A stretch of 64,000 bases of DNA from Improbicoccus devescovinae (GTDB lineage: Bacteria; Bacillota; Clostridia; Oscillospirales; Acutalibacteraceae), in assembly GCA_036245095.1 (NCBI GenBank), contig BSWA01000003.1, positions 111,399 through 175,398 on the forward strand, in the 5' to 3' direction. This document shows positions 45,880-55,487 of this stretch, one piece after another. The notes under the pieces were generated by a model, which saw only the letters and a list, made by a program, of their open reading frames with translations, ran no database searches and was not told the origin of the DNA. Position 1 is the first letter of the stretch; every line of letters begins with the position of its first letter. A program made the position numbers and the translations under genes.

Positions 45880-47250
45880 TTAACATTCATTTTTTAGTTT
45901 AATACTAACAATTTCTTTAGAATTTTCATCAGATAAATAATTATTAGAAACTCCGATATTTTCGATCCAAACAATTTCCTGCTTTCTAGCCAAAACACAG
46001 ATACTATTGCGCGAAGCAACCGGGATCTTCAGCTCAGTGAAATATTTCTTCAAAGTTTTTGTATGACCTCTTTTTGGAGGAGAAAAAATATCGCCAGGTA
46101 AACGAGTTCTAAAAACATATTCAGTAATACTACCTTTTAATTCAAATTTTGCAAGTATATTATTATCATTATTTAAAAAAACATTTTCCTCCTTCCTACG
46201 TTCTAATTTTATTTTATTTCGTTTATCTAACATTGTCAAGTGTTTCGTTCCTCTATTAACGAAAATTGTTTCTTTTGACATTTTTTTGTTTAAATTAACC
46301 AAATTATTGTTCAATATTCCAATTTGAATTCCTCCCGGAAGTGTCAGCACATTATTATTTGAAAATTGATTAAATTTATTTATAAATTTTAATACTAAAT
46401 CTACATGTGTATAATTAATATTTTTCATATCAGAAATCTTTTCTAAAATTAATTTTAACACCCTGGATCTTATAGCTTCAGGAATATTTCTTATCGAAAA
46501 TATATTAAAATTATTATTTAAATATCTCATTTCTTTTTTAGCTATATTGCATAAAAAAAAATCGTCTTTTTGTACTTGGTTAATAAAACGCGAGCTGTTT
46601 TTATCAAAAGATGAATTAATTTCTTTTAAAACCGGAATAACTGTTAATCTTATTTTATTTCTGGCATAATCAACAGAAAAATTTGAACTATCCGAAATAT
46701 ATGATATATTATTACTTTTTATGTAATTTTTAATATCATCTTTAGTAACTTTTATCATAGGCCTAATAATATTTTCACGCACAGCAGGAATACCGCACAT
46801 ACCTTTTAAGCCCGTTCCCCGAGCGAAATTAAAAATTATAGTCTCAATCGAATCCGAAAGTGTATGCGCCGTAGCGATCTTAGAATTGCACAAATTATTT
46901 GATATTTTTTTAAAAAAATCATAACGCGCATTTCGGCCACATTCTTCTATGCCCGTATGCTGGTGTTTTCGAATTTCATTTATTTCTATCGATTTTATGA
47001 ATAACTTAATTTTTAAATTATCACAAAAATTTTTAACAAAAAATTGATCTCTATCACTCTCCTCTTTTCGCAAATTATGATTAACATGAGCTGCATATAA
47101 ATTAATATTTCTGATTTTAGAATAATTAAACAAAAAATAAAGCAAAGAAATAGAATCCGATCCACCTGAAACTCCTACGATTAAATTTGTTAAATTATCG
47201 AACATACCAAATTCTTCTATTGTTTCTATTATTTTTTGTTCAAACACCAT
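45880..47250 (-). CDS. tilS: tRNA(Ile)-lysidine synthase
   Basis: TilS modifies C34 of the CAU tRNA-Ile to lysidine, so that it reads AUA. The 456-residue enzyme has the ATP-PPase loop VGVSGGSDSISLL, YAAHVNHNLRKEESDRDQ and ARYDFFKKI, followed by the helical NTD2 and the C-terminal domain with RTRLPGDIFSPPKRGHTK. AGAGG lies five bases before this ATG; an in-frame start 13 codons earlier is less likely. The genome is very rich in ATA codons, so this enzyme should be essential. It follows the polysaccharide genes by 13 bases. Confidence 0.94.
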   Translation of the reverse strand: MVFEQKIIETIEEFGMFDNLTNLIVGVSGGSDSISLLYFLFNYSKIRNINLYAAHVNHNLRKEESDRDQFFVKNFCDNLKIKLFIKSIEINEIRKHQHTGIEECGRNARYDFFKKISNNLCNSKIATAHTLSDSIETIIFNFARGTGLKGMCGIPAVRENIIRPMIKVTKDDIKNYIKSNNISYISDSSNFSVDYARNKIRLTVIPVLKEINSSFDKNSSRFINQVQKDDFFLCNIAKKEMRYLNNNFNIFSIRNIPEAIRSRVLKLILEKISDMKNINYTHVDLVLKFINKFNQFSNNNVLTLPGGIQIGILNNNLVNLNKKMSKETIFVNRGTKHLTMLDKRNKIKLERRKEENVFLNNDNNILAKFELKGSITEYVFRTRLPGDIFSPPKRGHTKTLKKYFTELKIPVASRNSICVLARKQEIVWIENIGVSNNYLSDENSKEIVSIKLKNEC

Positions 47251-47263
47251 AAAAACCTCTTTT

Positions 47264-48694
47264 TTATTTTTTAATAAACGCCCAAGCAAAACCTAATATT
47301 AACCAAAAATATATTGACATAAAAGATATTTCTGAGAAAATCGCTTTTTCAAACATCGCATATGCTAGATAAGCAATAATTCCAGAAAATAATTTAATCA
47401 AAATCAACGAATTTTGAGAATATTTTTTTTCAAAAATCTGTCGTAATATAGCTAAAACGATTATTATGCAAAATATCGCAAAAATCGTAAATCCTATTAT
47501 ACCATAAGAAACTAAAATTGTCAAATAAGAATTATGCAAATCAGAAAATATAAGCCCATTATCAAAATAATACTTAGAAAACCTCATCAAATTACCTCTA
47601 CCAATTCCGAAAATAGGATGAAATTTAAATATTTCTACGCCTTGTTTAAATAATATAAATCTCCCGCTACTTATATCATAATTTTGTCTTCCAAGTTTTA
47701 CATTATCATTTTTGTCTATATCAAAATCTTTCAACAAATAATCATCTGGGACCGAATTTTTTAATTTATGAACATTAGTTACATACGACATCAGTCTTTG
47801 TGATGTACTTCTTAACAAAATAGATGCAGAAATTACTATTGTAGTATAAATTATTAAAAATAATATTTCAAGAGGAAATTTCGCTTTTCGAAAATAAGAA
47901 TATTTCAATAAATTTGATATAAAAACTCTTACTATTATGTACACTATTATATAAACAAATGAGGCATTCGAATCCGTGAAAAATAAACTCAGTATATTTA
48001 CTAATATACAAAAATTTAAAATTAATTTATAAATTATTTTTTTTGTATGATTTAAATAAAAATCATATAATATATTAGAAGAAATTATTGAAATTACCGA
48101 TACAAATGCCGACAAATTAGAGTTAGTAAAACATCCTAAAAACCTATCTTGAGAAAACGCGATTTTATAGCCAAAGATACACAACTCGGGCTTATACCAT
48201 AAAATTAATATTCCTATCAAAGAAAACAAAGTTGAAAATAGCACAAAAAATATAGACAAAAATTTTATTTCTTTTTTTATATTAATCTGACTTGTATTAT
48301 GTTTCATACCAAAAAATATAAAAAAACATATAATACTGTGATAAACAAATGATAAATTCTTTAAAAAATCTAAAGAAATATTTAAAAATGACGTCACAAT
48401 CCCTAAAAATACGAATAATAAAATAATATTTTTGTATTCTATTTTTAATTTATCTGGAGTTTTCATAAGATATAAAATCATACAAAAACCCCAAATAAGA
48501 ATTGTGCATTTTGTATAAAATGCCCAAATATCTACGATTACTATCATTTCAAAAAAAGAAAAAACTATGTACATTGTACGAAATAAACTAACATTGAAAA
48601 TTATAGAATTTAGTATATTTTTTATTTTTATAAATATAAACAAAAATTTATTATTAATTACATTTTTATTATTAATTTTACACAATTCTTTCAA
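47264..48694 (-). CDS. O-antigen ligase/polymerase-type membrane protein
   Basis: A 476-residue protein with about ten to twelve membrane segments. The large outer loop and the signature FKFHPIFGIGRGNLMRF followed by DLHNSYLTILVSYGIIGF are those of the O-antigen ligase/Wzy (PF04932) family, which joins or polymerises surface glycans on undecaprenyl carriers. The start is unclear: a TTG next to the aminotransferase stop is used, and the first 40 residues may not be translated. It follows aminotransferase and sugar-transferase genes in one run. Confidence 0.85.
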   Translation of the reverse strand: MKELCKINNKNVINNKFLFIFIKIKNILNSIIFNVSLFRTMYIVFSFFEMIVIVDIWAFYTKCTILIWGFCMILYLMKTPDKLKIEYKNIILLFVFLGIVTSFLNISLDFLKNLSFVYHSIICFFIFFGMKHNTSQINIKKEIKFLSIFFVLFSTLFSLIGILILWYKPELCIFGYKIAFSQDRFLGCFTNSNLSAFVSVISIISSNILYDFYLNHTKKIIYKLILNFCILVNILSLFFTDSNASFVYIIVYIIVRVFISNLLKYSYFRKAKFPLEILFLIIYTTIVISASILLRSTSQRLMSYVTNVHKLKNSVPDDYLLKDFDIDKNDNVKLGRQNYDISSGRFILFKQGVEIFKFHPIFGIGRGNLMRFSKYYFDNGLIFSDLHNSYLTILVSYGIIGFTIFAIFCIIIVLAILRQIFEKKYSQNSLILIKLFSGIIAYLAYAMFEKAIFSEISFMSIYFWLILGFAWAFIKK

Positions 48695-48695
48695 T

Positions 48696-49904
48696 TTAAT
48701 TTTTATTTTTTTCCAATATTTTTTTGAAATTAACCGCTACATATTCTGCATCATCACAACTCATAGAAGTATGAAGAGGTAGTGTGATTTCATTTGCGTA
48801 CATTTTGTAAGAATTTGGGAAAAAATTTATATCAAATCCCTTTTTTTTGTAAGCTGTGAACATTGGCAATGGTTTATAATGAACATTTGTAGTTATTCCT
48901 ATTTCCGCCATTTTAAGAATAATTTCATTTCTACAATCTTCTGTTTTAGATACTAAATTTAAAATATACAAATGATTAGATGAATCCCCTGATTTTCCAC
49001 TATCCTGATATATTTTGACCTGAGAATTATGTAAAATTTGATTATAAATTTCCACGATTTTTTTTCTTTTTTGTAGCAATGCACCAAAACGTTCAAATTG
49101 TGCCAACCCAATTGCCGCATGAATATCTGTCATATTACATTTATAACCTAGTAATATTATATCATATTCCCAGTTTCCTACAATACTTTTTTGCAAAGCA
49201 TTTTTATTCTGACCATGTAAAGACAATAATGAAAGATAATCATAAATTTCATTATCATTTAAATTTAATTTAGGATTCCAAGTAACAGCGCCGCCTTCAG
49301 CTGTTGTTAAATTTTTAACTGCATGAAAAGAAAACACTGTAAAATCAGCCCATGAACCACTTGCGATATTTTTATATTTTGATCCAAGAGAATGTGCAGA
49401 ATCAGCAATAATCGCAATTCTTCCTATATTTTTTTGTATATTATTACTAAAAGAAAAAATATGTTTGTGTGATTCTAATATATTTATAATTTTAGTATAA
49501 TTGCACAAAATCCCACCAATATCAACTGGAATTATAGCTTTTGTGTTAGAATTTATGACAGAATCTAACAAATTGTAATCCATTTCATAAGAATCCGGTG
49601 CTAAATCTACCATAATTGGCCGGGCGCCTACATGGTATATAACACTGCATGTTGCCGAATATGTATACGGAGTAGTTATTACTTCATCGCCTGGACCGAT
49701 ACCTAGCAATCTAAGAGTCATTTCAAGACATGCAGTTGCTGAGCTCATGCATTTTGTATTATTTGTTGTGCAAAACGCACTTAATTTTGTTTCGAATTCT
49801 TTAGTTTTTGTTCCAGTTGTAATCCAATTTGATTTTAAAACCTCAGTAATATAACTTATTTCTGTTTCTGTGATATCAGGCGGAGAAAACTTGATATTCC
49901 TCAA
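48696..49904 (-). CDS. DegT/DnrJ/EryC1-family sugar aminotransferase
   Basis: A 402-residue PLP enzyme that aminates a nucleotide keto-sugar. It begins FSPPDITETEISYITEVL with SNWITTG, has SATACLEMTL and VITTPYTYSATCSV, and the PLP lysine in FSFHAVKNLTTAEGGA, then HLYILNL and HYKPLPMF. TTG is the start, with GGAGG eight bases upstream. Together with the glycosyl-1-phosphate transferase before it and the polymerase after it, it should supply an amino sugar such as bacillosamine-type 4-amino sugars for a surface glycan. The exact sugar cannot be told. Confidence 0.93.
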   Translation of the reverse strand: MRNIKFSPPDITETEISYITEVLKSNWITTGTKTKEFETKLSAFCTTNNTKCMSSATACLEMTLRLLGIGPGDEVITTPYTYSATCSVIYHVGARPIMVDLAPDSYEMDYNLLDSVINSNTKAIIPVDIGGILCNYTKIINILESHKHIFSFSNNIQKNIGRIAIIADSAHSLGSKYKNIASGSWADFTVFSFHAVKNLTTAEGGAVTWNPKLNLNDNEIYDYLSLLSLHGQNKNALQKSIVGNWEYDIILLGYKCNMTDIHAAIGLAQFERFGALLQKRKKIVEIYNQILHNSQVKIYQDSGKSGDSSNHLYILNLVSKTEDCRNEIILKMAEIGITTNVHYKPLPMFTAYKKKGFDINFFPNSYKMYANEITLPLHTSMSCDDAEYVAVNFKKILEKNKN

Positions 49905-49926
49905 AATTATAACCTCCCGAACAAGT

Positions 49927-50649
49927 TTAATTAAAAATTTTTATTAACGTCATAAACATAATTTTAAAATCTTGAAATACGTTAAATTTTTTTATATAAT
50001 CTAAATTATATTCCATTTTTTTAGGCAATATTTCATCCGTATAAACCTGCATATAATTGGACTCCTTGATTATATCAACCTCATCTTTAAATTCAATACT
50101 TGCCATAGAAACAAGGCCTGCCGGTAAGAGCAAAGTTGCATACATCTCAGGAGAATATTCATTAATAAAAACAAACACTTCTGGTCGTGTCCCTACAAAA
50201 GTCATCTGGCCCTTTAAAATATTCAATAATTGAGGGAATTCATCTATTCTAAATTTTCTTAAAAATTTACCAATCCTAGTGACTCTTTTATCATTTTTAA
50301 ATGTAATTTCACATTTTATTTTCGAATCATATTCATACATAGTTCTGAATTTAAAAATATAAAATTTTTCACCTAATTGTGTTACTCTTTCTTGTTTAAA
50401 AAATATTTTCCCTGGAGAATCTAATTTTATTAATATAATAACAAACAAAAATACTGGACTTAATAATATTAATAAAAATATCGAAAGCGATATATCTATA
50501 AAGCGCTTAAATCTAAGTTGATTCTGTTTTTCAGCCAGCAAATTATAATAAACTTTTATATCTGAATGTTTCAAAAATAAAGGCAAGTCATGCCACTTAG
50601 GTAATAAAATTATGAACACCTCATCAAAAAATATATTATTATTAAACAT
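49927..50649 (-). CDS. Undecaprenyl-phosphate sugar-1-phosphate transferase
   Basis: A 240-residue initiating transferase of the bacterial sugar transferase (PglC/WcaJ core) family. After a 45-residue soluble start comes the re-entrant membrane helix ISLSIFLLILLSPVFLFVII, SPGKIFFKQERV, KFRTMYEYD with the catalytic region, and KFLRKFRIDEFPQLLNILKG, MTFVGTRPE. It starts glycan assembly by placing a sugar phosphate on the lipid carrier. It is the first gene of the minus-strand run that ends at holA. Promoter not clear. Confidence 0.93.
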   Translation of the reverse strand: MFNNNIFFDEVFIILLPKWHDLPLFLKHSDIKVYYNLLAEKQNQLRFKRFIDISLSIFLLILLSPVFLFVIILIKLDSPGKIFFKQERVTQLGEKFYIFKFRTMYEYDSKIKCEITFKNDKRVTRIGKFLRKFRIDEFPQLLNILKGQMTFVGTRPEVFVFINEYSPEMYATLLLPAGLVSMASIEFKDEVDIIKESNYMQVYTDEILPKKMEYNLDYIKKFNVFQDFKIMFMTLIKIFN

Positions 50650-50835
50650 GTAATATCACAAAATCAGCTATTCGAGGCATCATGAATATAAAACTCATAT
50701 GTTTACTGGCTATGATTTTAAACTTGTTTTAATCCAGAGAAAATTTACTATTATTATATTTTATTATATTAAAAAAGCAAGATAAATATTAATTTTTTTA
50801 ATAAATTATAAAAATTAAATTTTTTTTAAAAAAAC

Positions 50836-50864
50836 TTTACAATTAAATGTAGGCTTGCTAAAAT
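50836..50864 (+). promoter_or_regulatory. Sigma-A type promoter of the second two-component operon
   Basis: TTTACA at 50836-50841 and TAAAAT at 50859-50864 are separated by 17 bases, about 38 bases before the response-regulator start. Confidence 0.6.
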
Positions 50865-50901
50865 TCGAATTATTAAATTTTATTTGTAAGAGGTGTTTGC
50901 A

Positions 50902-51648
50902 ATGCAATCAGTAACAACTCTAGGATTAGTCTATCTCGTGGATGATGATCATAGTGTTAGGAAATTGGTCTCAGTAGCTTTAAAAGAGAATAATTTTGAA
51001 GTTCATCATTTTTCCAATGGTCTGGATTTATTAGATGCTATAACACGGAAAACTCCAGATGTCGTAATTCTTGACTGGATCATGACCCCTATGGACGGTC
51101 TAGCCGTGTGGGGACGCCTTAAAATAGACAAAAAAACAAAATGCATTCCTGTTATTATGCTTACGGCAAAAACTGATGAAGTCGATTGCGTTGTGGCTTT
51201 GGAAATGGGTGTTTCAGATTATATAAAAAAACCATTTAGTGTTAAAGAATTAATCGCCAGAGTTAAAGCTGTTACTGAAAGAAAAAATTCTTTTTCAAAT
51301 GAATATATACAAAACGATGAGATCAGTATTGGGGATATTAAAATAAATTTGTCAAATAGAACCGCTATGAAACGTGAAAAGTACCTAAATTTGACTATGA
51401 AAGAATTTGATTTATTAGTCAATCTGATTAATGAAGGCGGCAAGGTTCTCACTCGAGAGCAATTGATGTCTCACGTTTGGGCTGTTGATTTTTGTGGCGA
51501 TGCTCGCACTGTCGATGTTCATATTAGATATCTGCGCAAAAAAATCGAAGATGAAGCCGATAATCCTAAATATGTGATAACTGTCAGAGGCATCGGATAC
51601 AGAATTGTATCATCTGAAGAACTCGCAAAAGTTGCGATGGCAAATTAA
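50902..51648 (+). CDS. OmpR/PhoB-family response regulator
   Basis: A 248-residue regulator with receiver (DDDHSVRKLV, phospho-acceptor in VILDWIMTPMDG, MLTAKT and IKKPFSVKEL) and a winged-helix domain ending VRGIGYRIV. PhoP/WalR-like in length. The ATG at 50902 is used, with AGAGGTG upstream; an in-frame GTG overlaps the SD. It opens an operon that runs to fabG or znuC. The partner is the kinase 17 bases downstream. Confidence 0.95.
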   Translation: MQSVTTLGLVYLVDDDHSVRKLVSVALKENNFEVHHFSNGLDLLDAITRKTPDVVILDWIMTPMDGLAVWGRLKIDKKTKCIPVIMLTAKTDEVDCVVALEMGVSDYIKKPFSVKELIARVKAVTERKNSFSNEYIQNDEISIGDIKINLSNRTAMKREKYLNLTMKEFDLLVNLINEGGKVLTREQLMSHVWAVDFCGDARTVDVHIRYLRKKIEDEADNPKYVITVRGIGYRIVSSEELAKVAMAN

Positions 51649-51665
51649 AAATTATGAGGGTTTTT

Positions 51666-52529
51666 ATGAGTTTTAATTTTGGAATTATTATATTATTATT
51701 AATTTTATTTTACTTTTATATTAAATATTTAAAACAAAAATATGAAACATATAAAAATAATACTAAAAAAAATATATTAAATTTAGTTCATGATTTACGG
51801 TCTCCATTAACGAGTATTATAGGTTTCGTTGAAATTATCAGGGATAATAACTTTGATTCGGCCAAAAATTCAGAATATTTAGATATTATTAAATCCGAGT
51901 CAGAAAGAATGGCGCACATGATAAGTGAAATTCTAGCTGGGAAACAAGTATTAAGTCAAAATAGATCCAAAGTTAATATTAAAAAAAAATTATTTGATTA
52001 TTTCAGGTATAAACCCAAAGATAATTTCATTAACTTTGAAATTAACGAGTCTATAAATTGTTGTAAAGAAATTCATTCAATTTGCACAAGCATAAAAATA
52101 TTGGCAGACAAAAAAAAAATATCATTAAATTTTGACGAAAAACCAAAAGTTTTTGTGCAAATTAACAAAAATAATTTTTGGAGAATTATTTTAAATATCT
52201 TAGAAAATGCAGTTAAATATAATAATCACAATGGCAGCATAAACATATCAGTACGCGAGCAAGATGGCTTTGGAATTATAAAAATAGCAGACAATGGGAT
52301 CGGCGTAGCCAAGGAAGATATTAATAAAATTTTCAAAAAAGGCTATGTAGTTGATGCGAATAATTCAGATAATACTAGTTTCGGGATTGGATTATCATCG
52401 GTCAAACATTTACTTATGCTATGTGGTGGTAGAATAAAATTCGAAAGCGAACTCAATAAAGGAAGCGTAGTCACTGTTTGGTTGCCAATTTCAAATCAAT
52501 TTAATTCGAGGAGTAAAAATTTGTGTTAG
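51666..52529 (+). CDS. Sensor histidine kinase with one membrane segment
   Basis: A short 287-residue kinase with one N-terminal membrane helix (GIIILLLILFYFYIKYL) and no sensor domain. H-box: LVHDLRSPLTSIIGFVEII; N box NILENAVKYNN; DNGIGVAKED; and GIGLSSVKHLL. GAGGG lies five bases before the chosen ATG, four codons after an earlier one. The end overlaps the next gene by seven bases. Since it cannot sense outside the cell by itself, it may need a partner protein. It pairs with the regulator upstream. Confidence 0.92.
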   Translation: MSFNFGIIILLLILFYFYIKYLKQKYETYKNNTKKNILNLVHDLRSPLTSIIGFVEIIRDNNFDSAKNSEYLDIIKSESERMAHMISEILAGKQVLSQNRSKVNIKKKLFDYFRYKPKDNFINFEINESINCCKEIHSICTSIKILADKKKISLNFDEKPKVFVQINKNNFWRIILNILENAVKYNNHNGSINISVREQDGFGIIKIADNGIGVAKEDINKIFKKGYVVDANNSDNTSFGIGLSSVKHLLMLCGGRIKFESELNKGSVVTVWLPISNQFNSRSKNLC

Positions 52530-53197
52530 AATTAGATAAAATTATGTTTAAAAATATATTAGATTTGTCACAAACATTGAGTAGTGATTTATTTGAAAAA
52601 TTTGTGTATCCATGGGAAGTATTAAATAATTTAGAAGAGTATATTTTGAATTTAGGTAGCAAATTGCCCAAAAACAAGTACCAAAAAATAAATGAAAATG
52701 TATGGATTGCATATAATTCGGAAGTAAATAAAAATTCAGAAATACTTGGCCCTAGTATAATAGATGAATATGCAAAAATTAAATATGGCGCATATATCAG
52801 GGGTTCGGTTATAATAGGCAAAAAAGTAATTGTAGGAACTAGTTCGGAATTAAAAAAATGCATATTATTTAATAAAACAAAAGTTCCTCATTTTAATTAT
52901 GTAGGAGATTCGATTTTAGGATATAAATCGCATTTAGGAGCAGGAGCTATAATTTCAAATGTTAGATCGGATAAAAAAAACATTAAAATAAAAATAGGTT
53001 CAGAATTAATCGAGACAGGCGTTAAAAAACTTGGCGGGATTTTAGGAGATAACGTCGAAATAGGATGCAACGCTGTTGTAAATCCTGGTAGCATCGTCGG
53101 GCGAGGGAGCATAATTTATCCACTTACTATGGTACGTGGATTTGTTCCTGAAGCACATATATTAAAAAATAATGGAGATTTAATTAAAATTATTTAA
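52523..53197 (+). CDS. Left-handed beta-helix (GlmU-type) protein without nucleotidyltransferase domain
   Basis: A 224-residue protein. The first 75 residues are helical and precede a hexapeptide-repeat region (VWIAYNSEVNKNSEILGPSII, then YIRGSVIIGKKVIVG and later GDNVEIGCNAVVNPGSIV), which forms a left-handed beta helix as in the acetyltransferase half of GlmU. The pyrophosphorylase half is missing. Clostridia carry such short sugar-nucleotide-related proteins. It starts with GTG, GAGGAG upstream, and overlaps the kinase gene. It lies next to a phosphohexomutase, so a nucleotide-sugar role is likely. Confidence 0.8.
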   Translation: MLELDKIMFKNILDLSQTLSSDLFEKFVYPWEVLNNLEEYILNLGSKLPKNKYQKINENVWIAYNSEVNKNSEILGPSIIDEYAKIKYGAYIRGSVIIGKKVIVGTSSELKKCILFNKTKVPHFNYVGDSILGYKSHLGAGAIISNVRSDKKNIKIKIGSELIETGVKKLGGILGDNVEIGCNAVVNPGSIVGRGSIIYPLTMVRGFVPEAHILKNNGDLIKII

Positions 53198-53222
53198 TTA
53201 AAATTTAAGGCCGGTGAAATAT

Positions 53223-54710
53223 ATGTCTGATATTAATTTTGAAAAATTCAAAAGCGGATCTGATATTAGAGCAAAAGCTTCAGAATTGACTACCGATGTT
53301 CTTAAGAAAATTTGTTTCGGGTTTGCAACTTGGATTCATGAAGAAAAAGATATTAGGTTTGAAAATCAAGTTATTAGTATAGGAACAGATTCTAGGATAA
53401 GTAATACACGTATAAAAAATATAATAATAAATATGTTCAGATCTTTAGGCATTTTTGTATATGACTGCCAACTAGCATCGACGCCTGCTATTTCTATGGC
53501 AGTTAAATTATTATCTTGCAGTGCCGCGATTGAAATTACTGCAAGTCATATGCCGGCGGAATATAATGGGCTTAAATTTTTTTCAGATAATGGTTCGTTA
53601 CAAAGTGAAGATATACAAAAAATTTTAAAATTCGCTCAAAATAAAAATATATTAAATAATAATAATTACAAGATCGGGCAAGTCAAGCACGCTGATATTA
53701 TAAGTAAATATTGTAATATGTTAATTAAACTGGTTACAGATACTTTTAGTAATAATAAACAAAAACCGTTTAAAAATCTCTCAATAATTGTAGATGCTAG
53801 TAATGGAGCAGGCGGTTTTTTCGCTGAAAAAGTTCTAAAAGTTCTTGGAGCCGACGTAAGTCACAGTGTCTTATTAGAACCAGATGGTAATTTTCCTGTG
53901 CATGCTCCTAATCCCGATGATATGCAAGCTTTGGAATATGTTCGCAAAATTGTGCTTGACACTCATGCGGATTTAGGTATAATATTCGATGCTGATGTTG
54001 ACAGAATAGGTATTATCGATTCAAAAGGCCAGATTATAAGTAAAAATTCATTATTAGCATTGGCGTCCGCATTAGTATTACGGCAATATTACAACCCAGG
54101 AACAGTCATAGTTACTGATTCCGTTGTCTCAGATTATCTCGAAGATTTCATCACAAGTTTAGGCGGACTGCAATTTAGACATAAAAGAGGATATATTAAT
54201 GTAATAAATGCAGCAAAACAGCTAAATAAATCGGGCTTAGACTGTCCATTAGCCATAGAAACTTCAGGTCACATTGCGTTTCGGGATCATGATTTTATAG
54301 ATGACGGTGCTTATTTTGGGATTAAAGTTGCGATTGAATGTATAAAATTAAAACAAGAAAACCAGACTCTTTCAGATTTAATTAAAGATTTTAAAATTTC
54401 CAAAGAATCCAGAGAAATAAGAATAGAATTAAAAAATAAAAATACTCCGATATATGAGGCCCGTAATATTATACAAAAATTAAAAAAAGATTATATTAAT
54501 ATTAAAAATTGCGAAATTGTTCGTAATAATCCAGAAGGAATAAGATTAAATTTTAAAAATTCCGATCATATGGGCTGGTGCATACTAAGAAAAAGCATAC
54601 ACGAACCCATGCTGGTTTTATATATTGAAAGCGATATTTCTGGCGGTGTGAGTAATATTTTGGCAGCCCTGAGCAATATAATAATAAATATTAAGGATTT
54701 AAAATTATGA
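53223..54710 (+). CDS. Phosphomannomutase/phosphoglucomutase-like enzyme
   Basis: A 495-residue alpha-D-phosphohexomutase. It keeps the phosphoserine loop EITASHMPAEYNG, the metal site DADVDR (Asp ligands kept; family usually DGDGDR), and AIETSGHIAF, where the usual sugar-binding GEESGH is altered. The N-terminal start DINFEKFKSGSDIRAKA also departs from typical forms. It moves phosphate between C6 and C1 of a hexose; the altered sugar loop makes the substrate uncertain. It lies between the beta-helix protein and fabG, 25 bases and minus 4 bases away. GlmM is a separate gene. Confidence 0.88.
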   Translation: MSDINFEKFKSGSDIRAKASELTTDVLKKICFGFATWIHEEKDIRFENQVISIGTDSRISNTRIKNIIINMFRSLGIFVYDCQLASTPAISMAVKLLSCSAAIEITASHMPAEYNGLKFFSDNGSLQSEDIQKILKFAQNKNILNNNNYKIGQVKHADIISKYCNMLIKLVTDTFSNNKQKPFKNLSIIVDASNGAGGFFAEKVLKVLGADVSHSVLLEPDGNFPVHAPNPDDMQALEYVRKIVLDTHADLGIIFDADVDRIGIIDSKGQIISKNSLLALASALVLRQYYNPGTVIVTDSVVSDYLEDFITSLGGLQFRHKRGYINVINAAKQLNKSGLDCPLAIETSGHIAFRDHDFIDDGAYFGIKVAIECIKLKQENQTLSDLIKDFKISKESREIRIELKNKNTPIYEARNIIQKLKKDYINIKNCEIVRNNPEGIRLNFKNSDHMGWCILRKSIHEPMLVLYIESDISGGVSNILAALSNIIINIKDLKL

Positions 54711-55438
54711 AAAAAACAGTATTAATTACAGGAGCCTCGCATGGCATAGGCCGAGCAACTGCGATTGAATTCGCGAAGTCGGGATTTAACATAATTTTAA
54801 ATTTCAACAAATCCGAATCGCATGCTAAAGAAGTCCTAAAAACAATAAATTCTATAGGCGCCGATGGAATTATAATCAAAGCAGACGTTGGGGATTTAAC
54901 TGAAGTAGAAAATATGTACAAAAAAGCTATAAAAAATTTCCAAAAAATAGACGTTTTGATCAATAATGCAGGCATAAGCTTACAAAAAAATTTCCAATTT
55001 GTTACAGAACAAGAATGGCATCATCTTTTTGATACAAATATAGGAGGTATGTTCAATTGTACATCAATTGCCCTTCAAAACATGATCCCTAGAAAATATG
55101 GAGTAATAATAAATATTTCTTCTATATGGGGGCTAACTGGCGCCTCGATGGAGGTCCATTATTCGGCATCAAAAGCAGCAGTAATTGGTTTTACAAAAGC
55201 ATTGTCAAAAGAATTAGGACCATCAAATATACGAGTAAATTGCGTAGCACCGGGCATAATAAATACGAATATGAATAAAAATTTAGATAAAACAACCAAA
55301 AAAATGTTGATATATGACACTCCATTAGGAAGATTAGGCACTCCAGAAGACATATCAAAAATTATATATTTTCTATCAGAACATGCAGATTTCATCACAG
55401 GCCAGGTTATAAGCCCCAACGGTGGAATAATTATTTAA
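54707..55438 (+). CDS. fabG: FabG-type short-chain reductase
   Basis: A 243-residue SDR enzyme: NADP motif GASHGIGRA, NNAGI, catalytic Ser in INISSIWGLTG, YSASKAA, and the end FITGQVISPNGG. 3-oxoacyl-ACP reductase (FabG) is the likely role in fatty-acid synthesis, but many SDRs look alike and no other fab gene is near. It overlaps the phosphohexomutase gene by four bases. Confidence 0.85.
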   Translation: MKKTVLITGASHGIGRATAIEFAKSGFNIILNFNKSESHAKEVLKTINSIGADGIIIKADVGDLTEVENMYKKAIKNFQKIDVLINNAGISLQKNFQFVTEQEWHHLFDTNIGGMFNCTSIALQNMIPRKYGVIINISSIWGLTGASMEVHYSASKAAVIGFTKALSKELGPSNIRVNCVAPGIINTNMNKNLDKTTKKMLIYDTPLGRLGTPEDISKIIYFLSEHADFITGQVISPNGGIII

Positions 55439-55487
55439 TTTATTAAATATAAACAGTTTTTATATTAAAAAATATTTAGGAGTTTTC

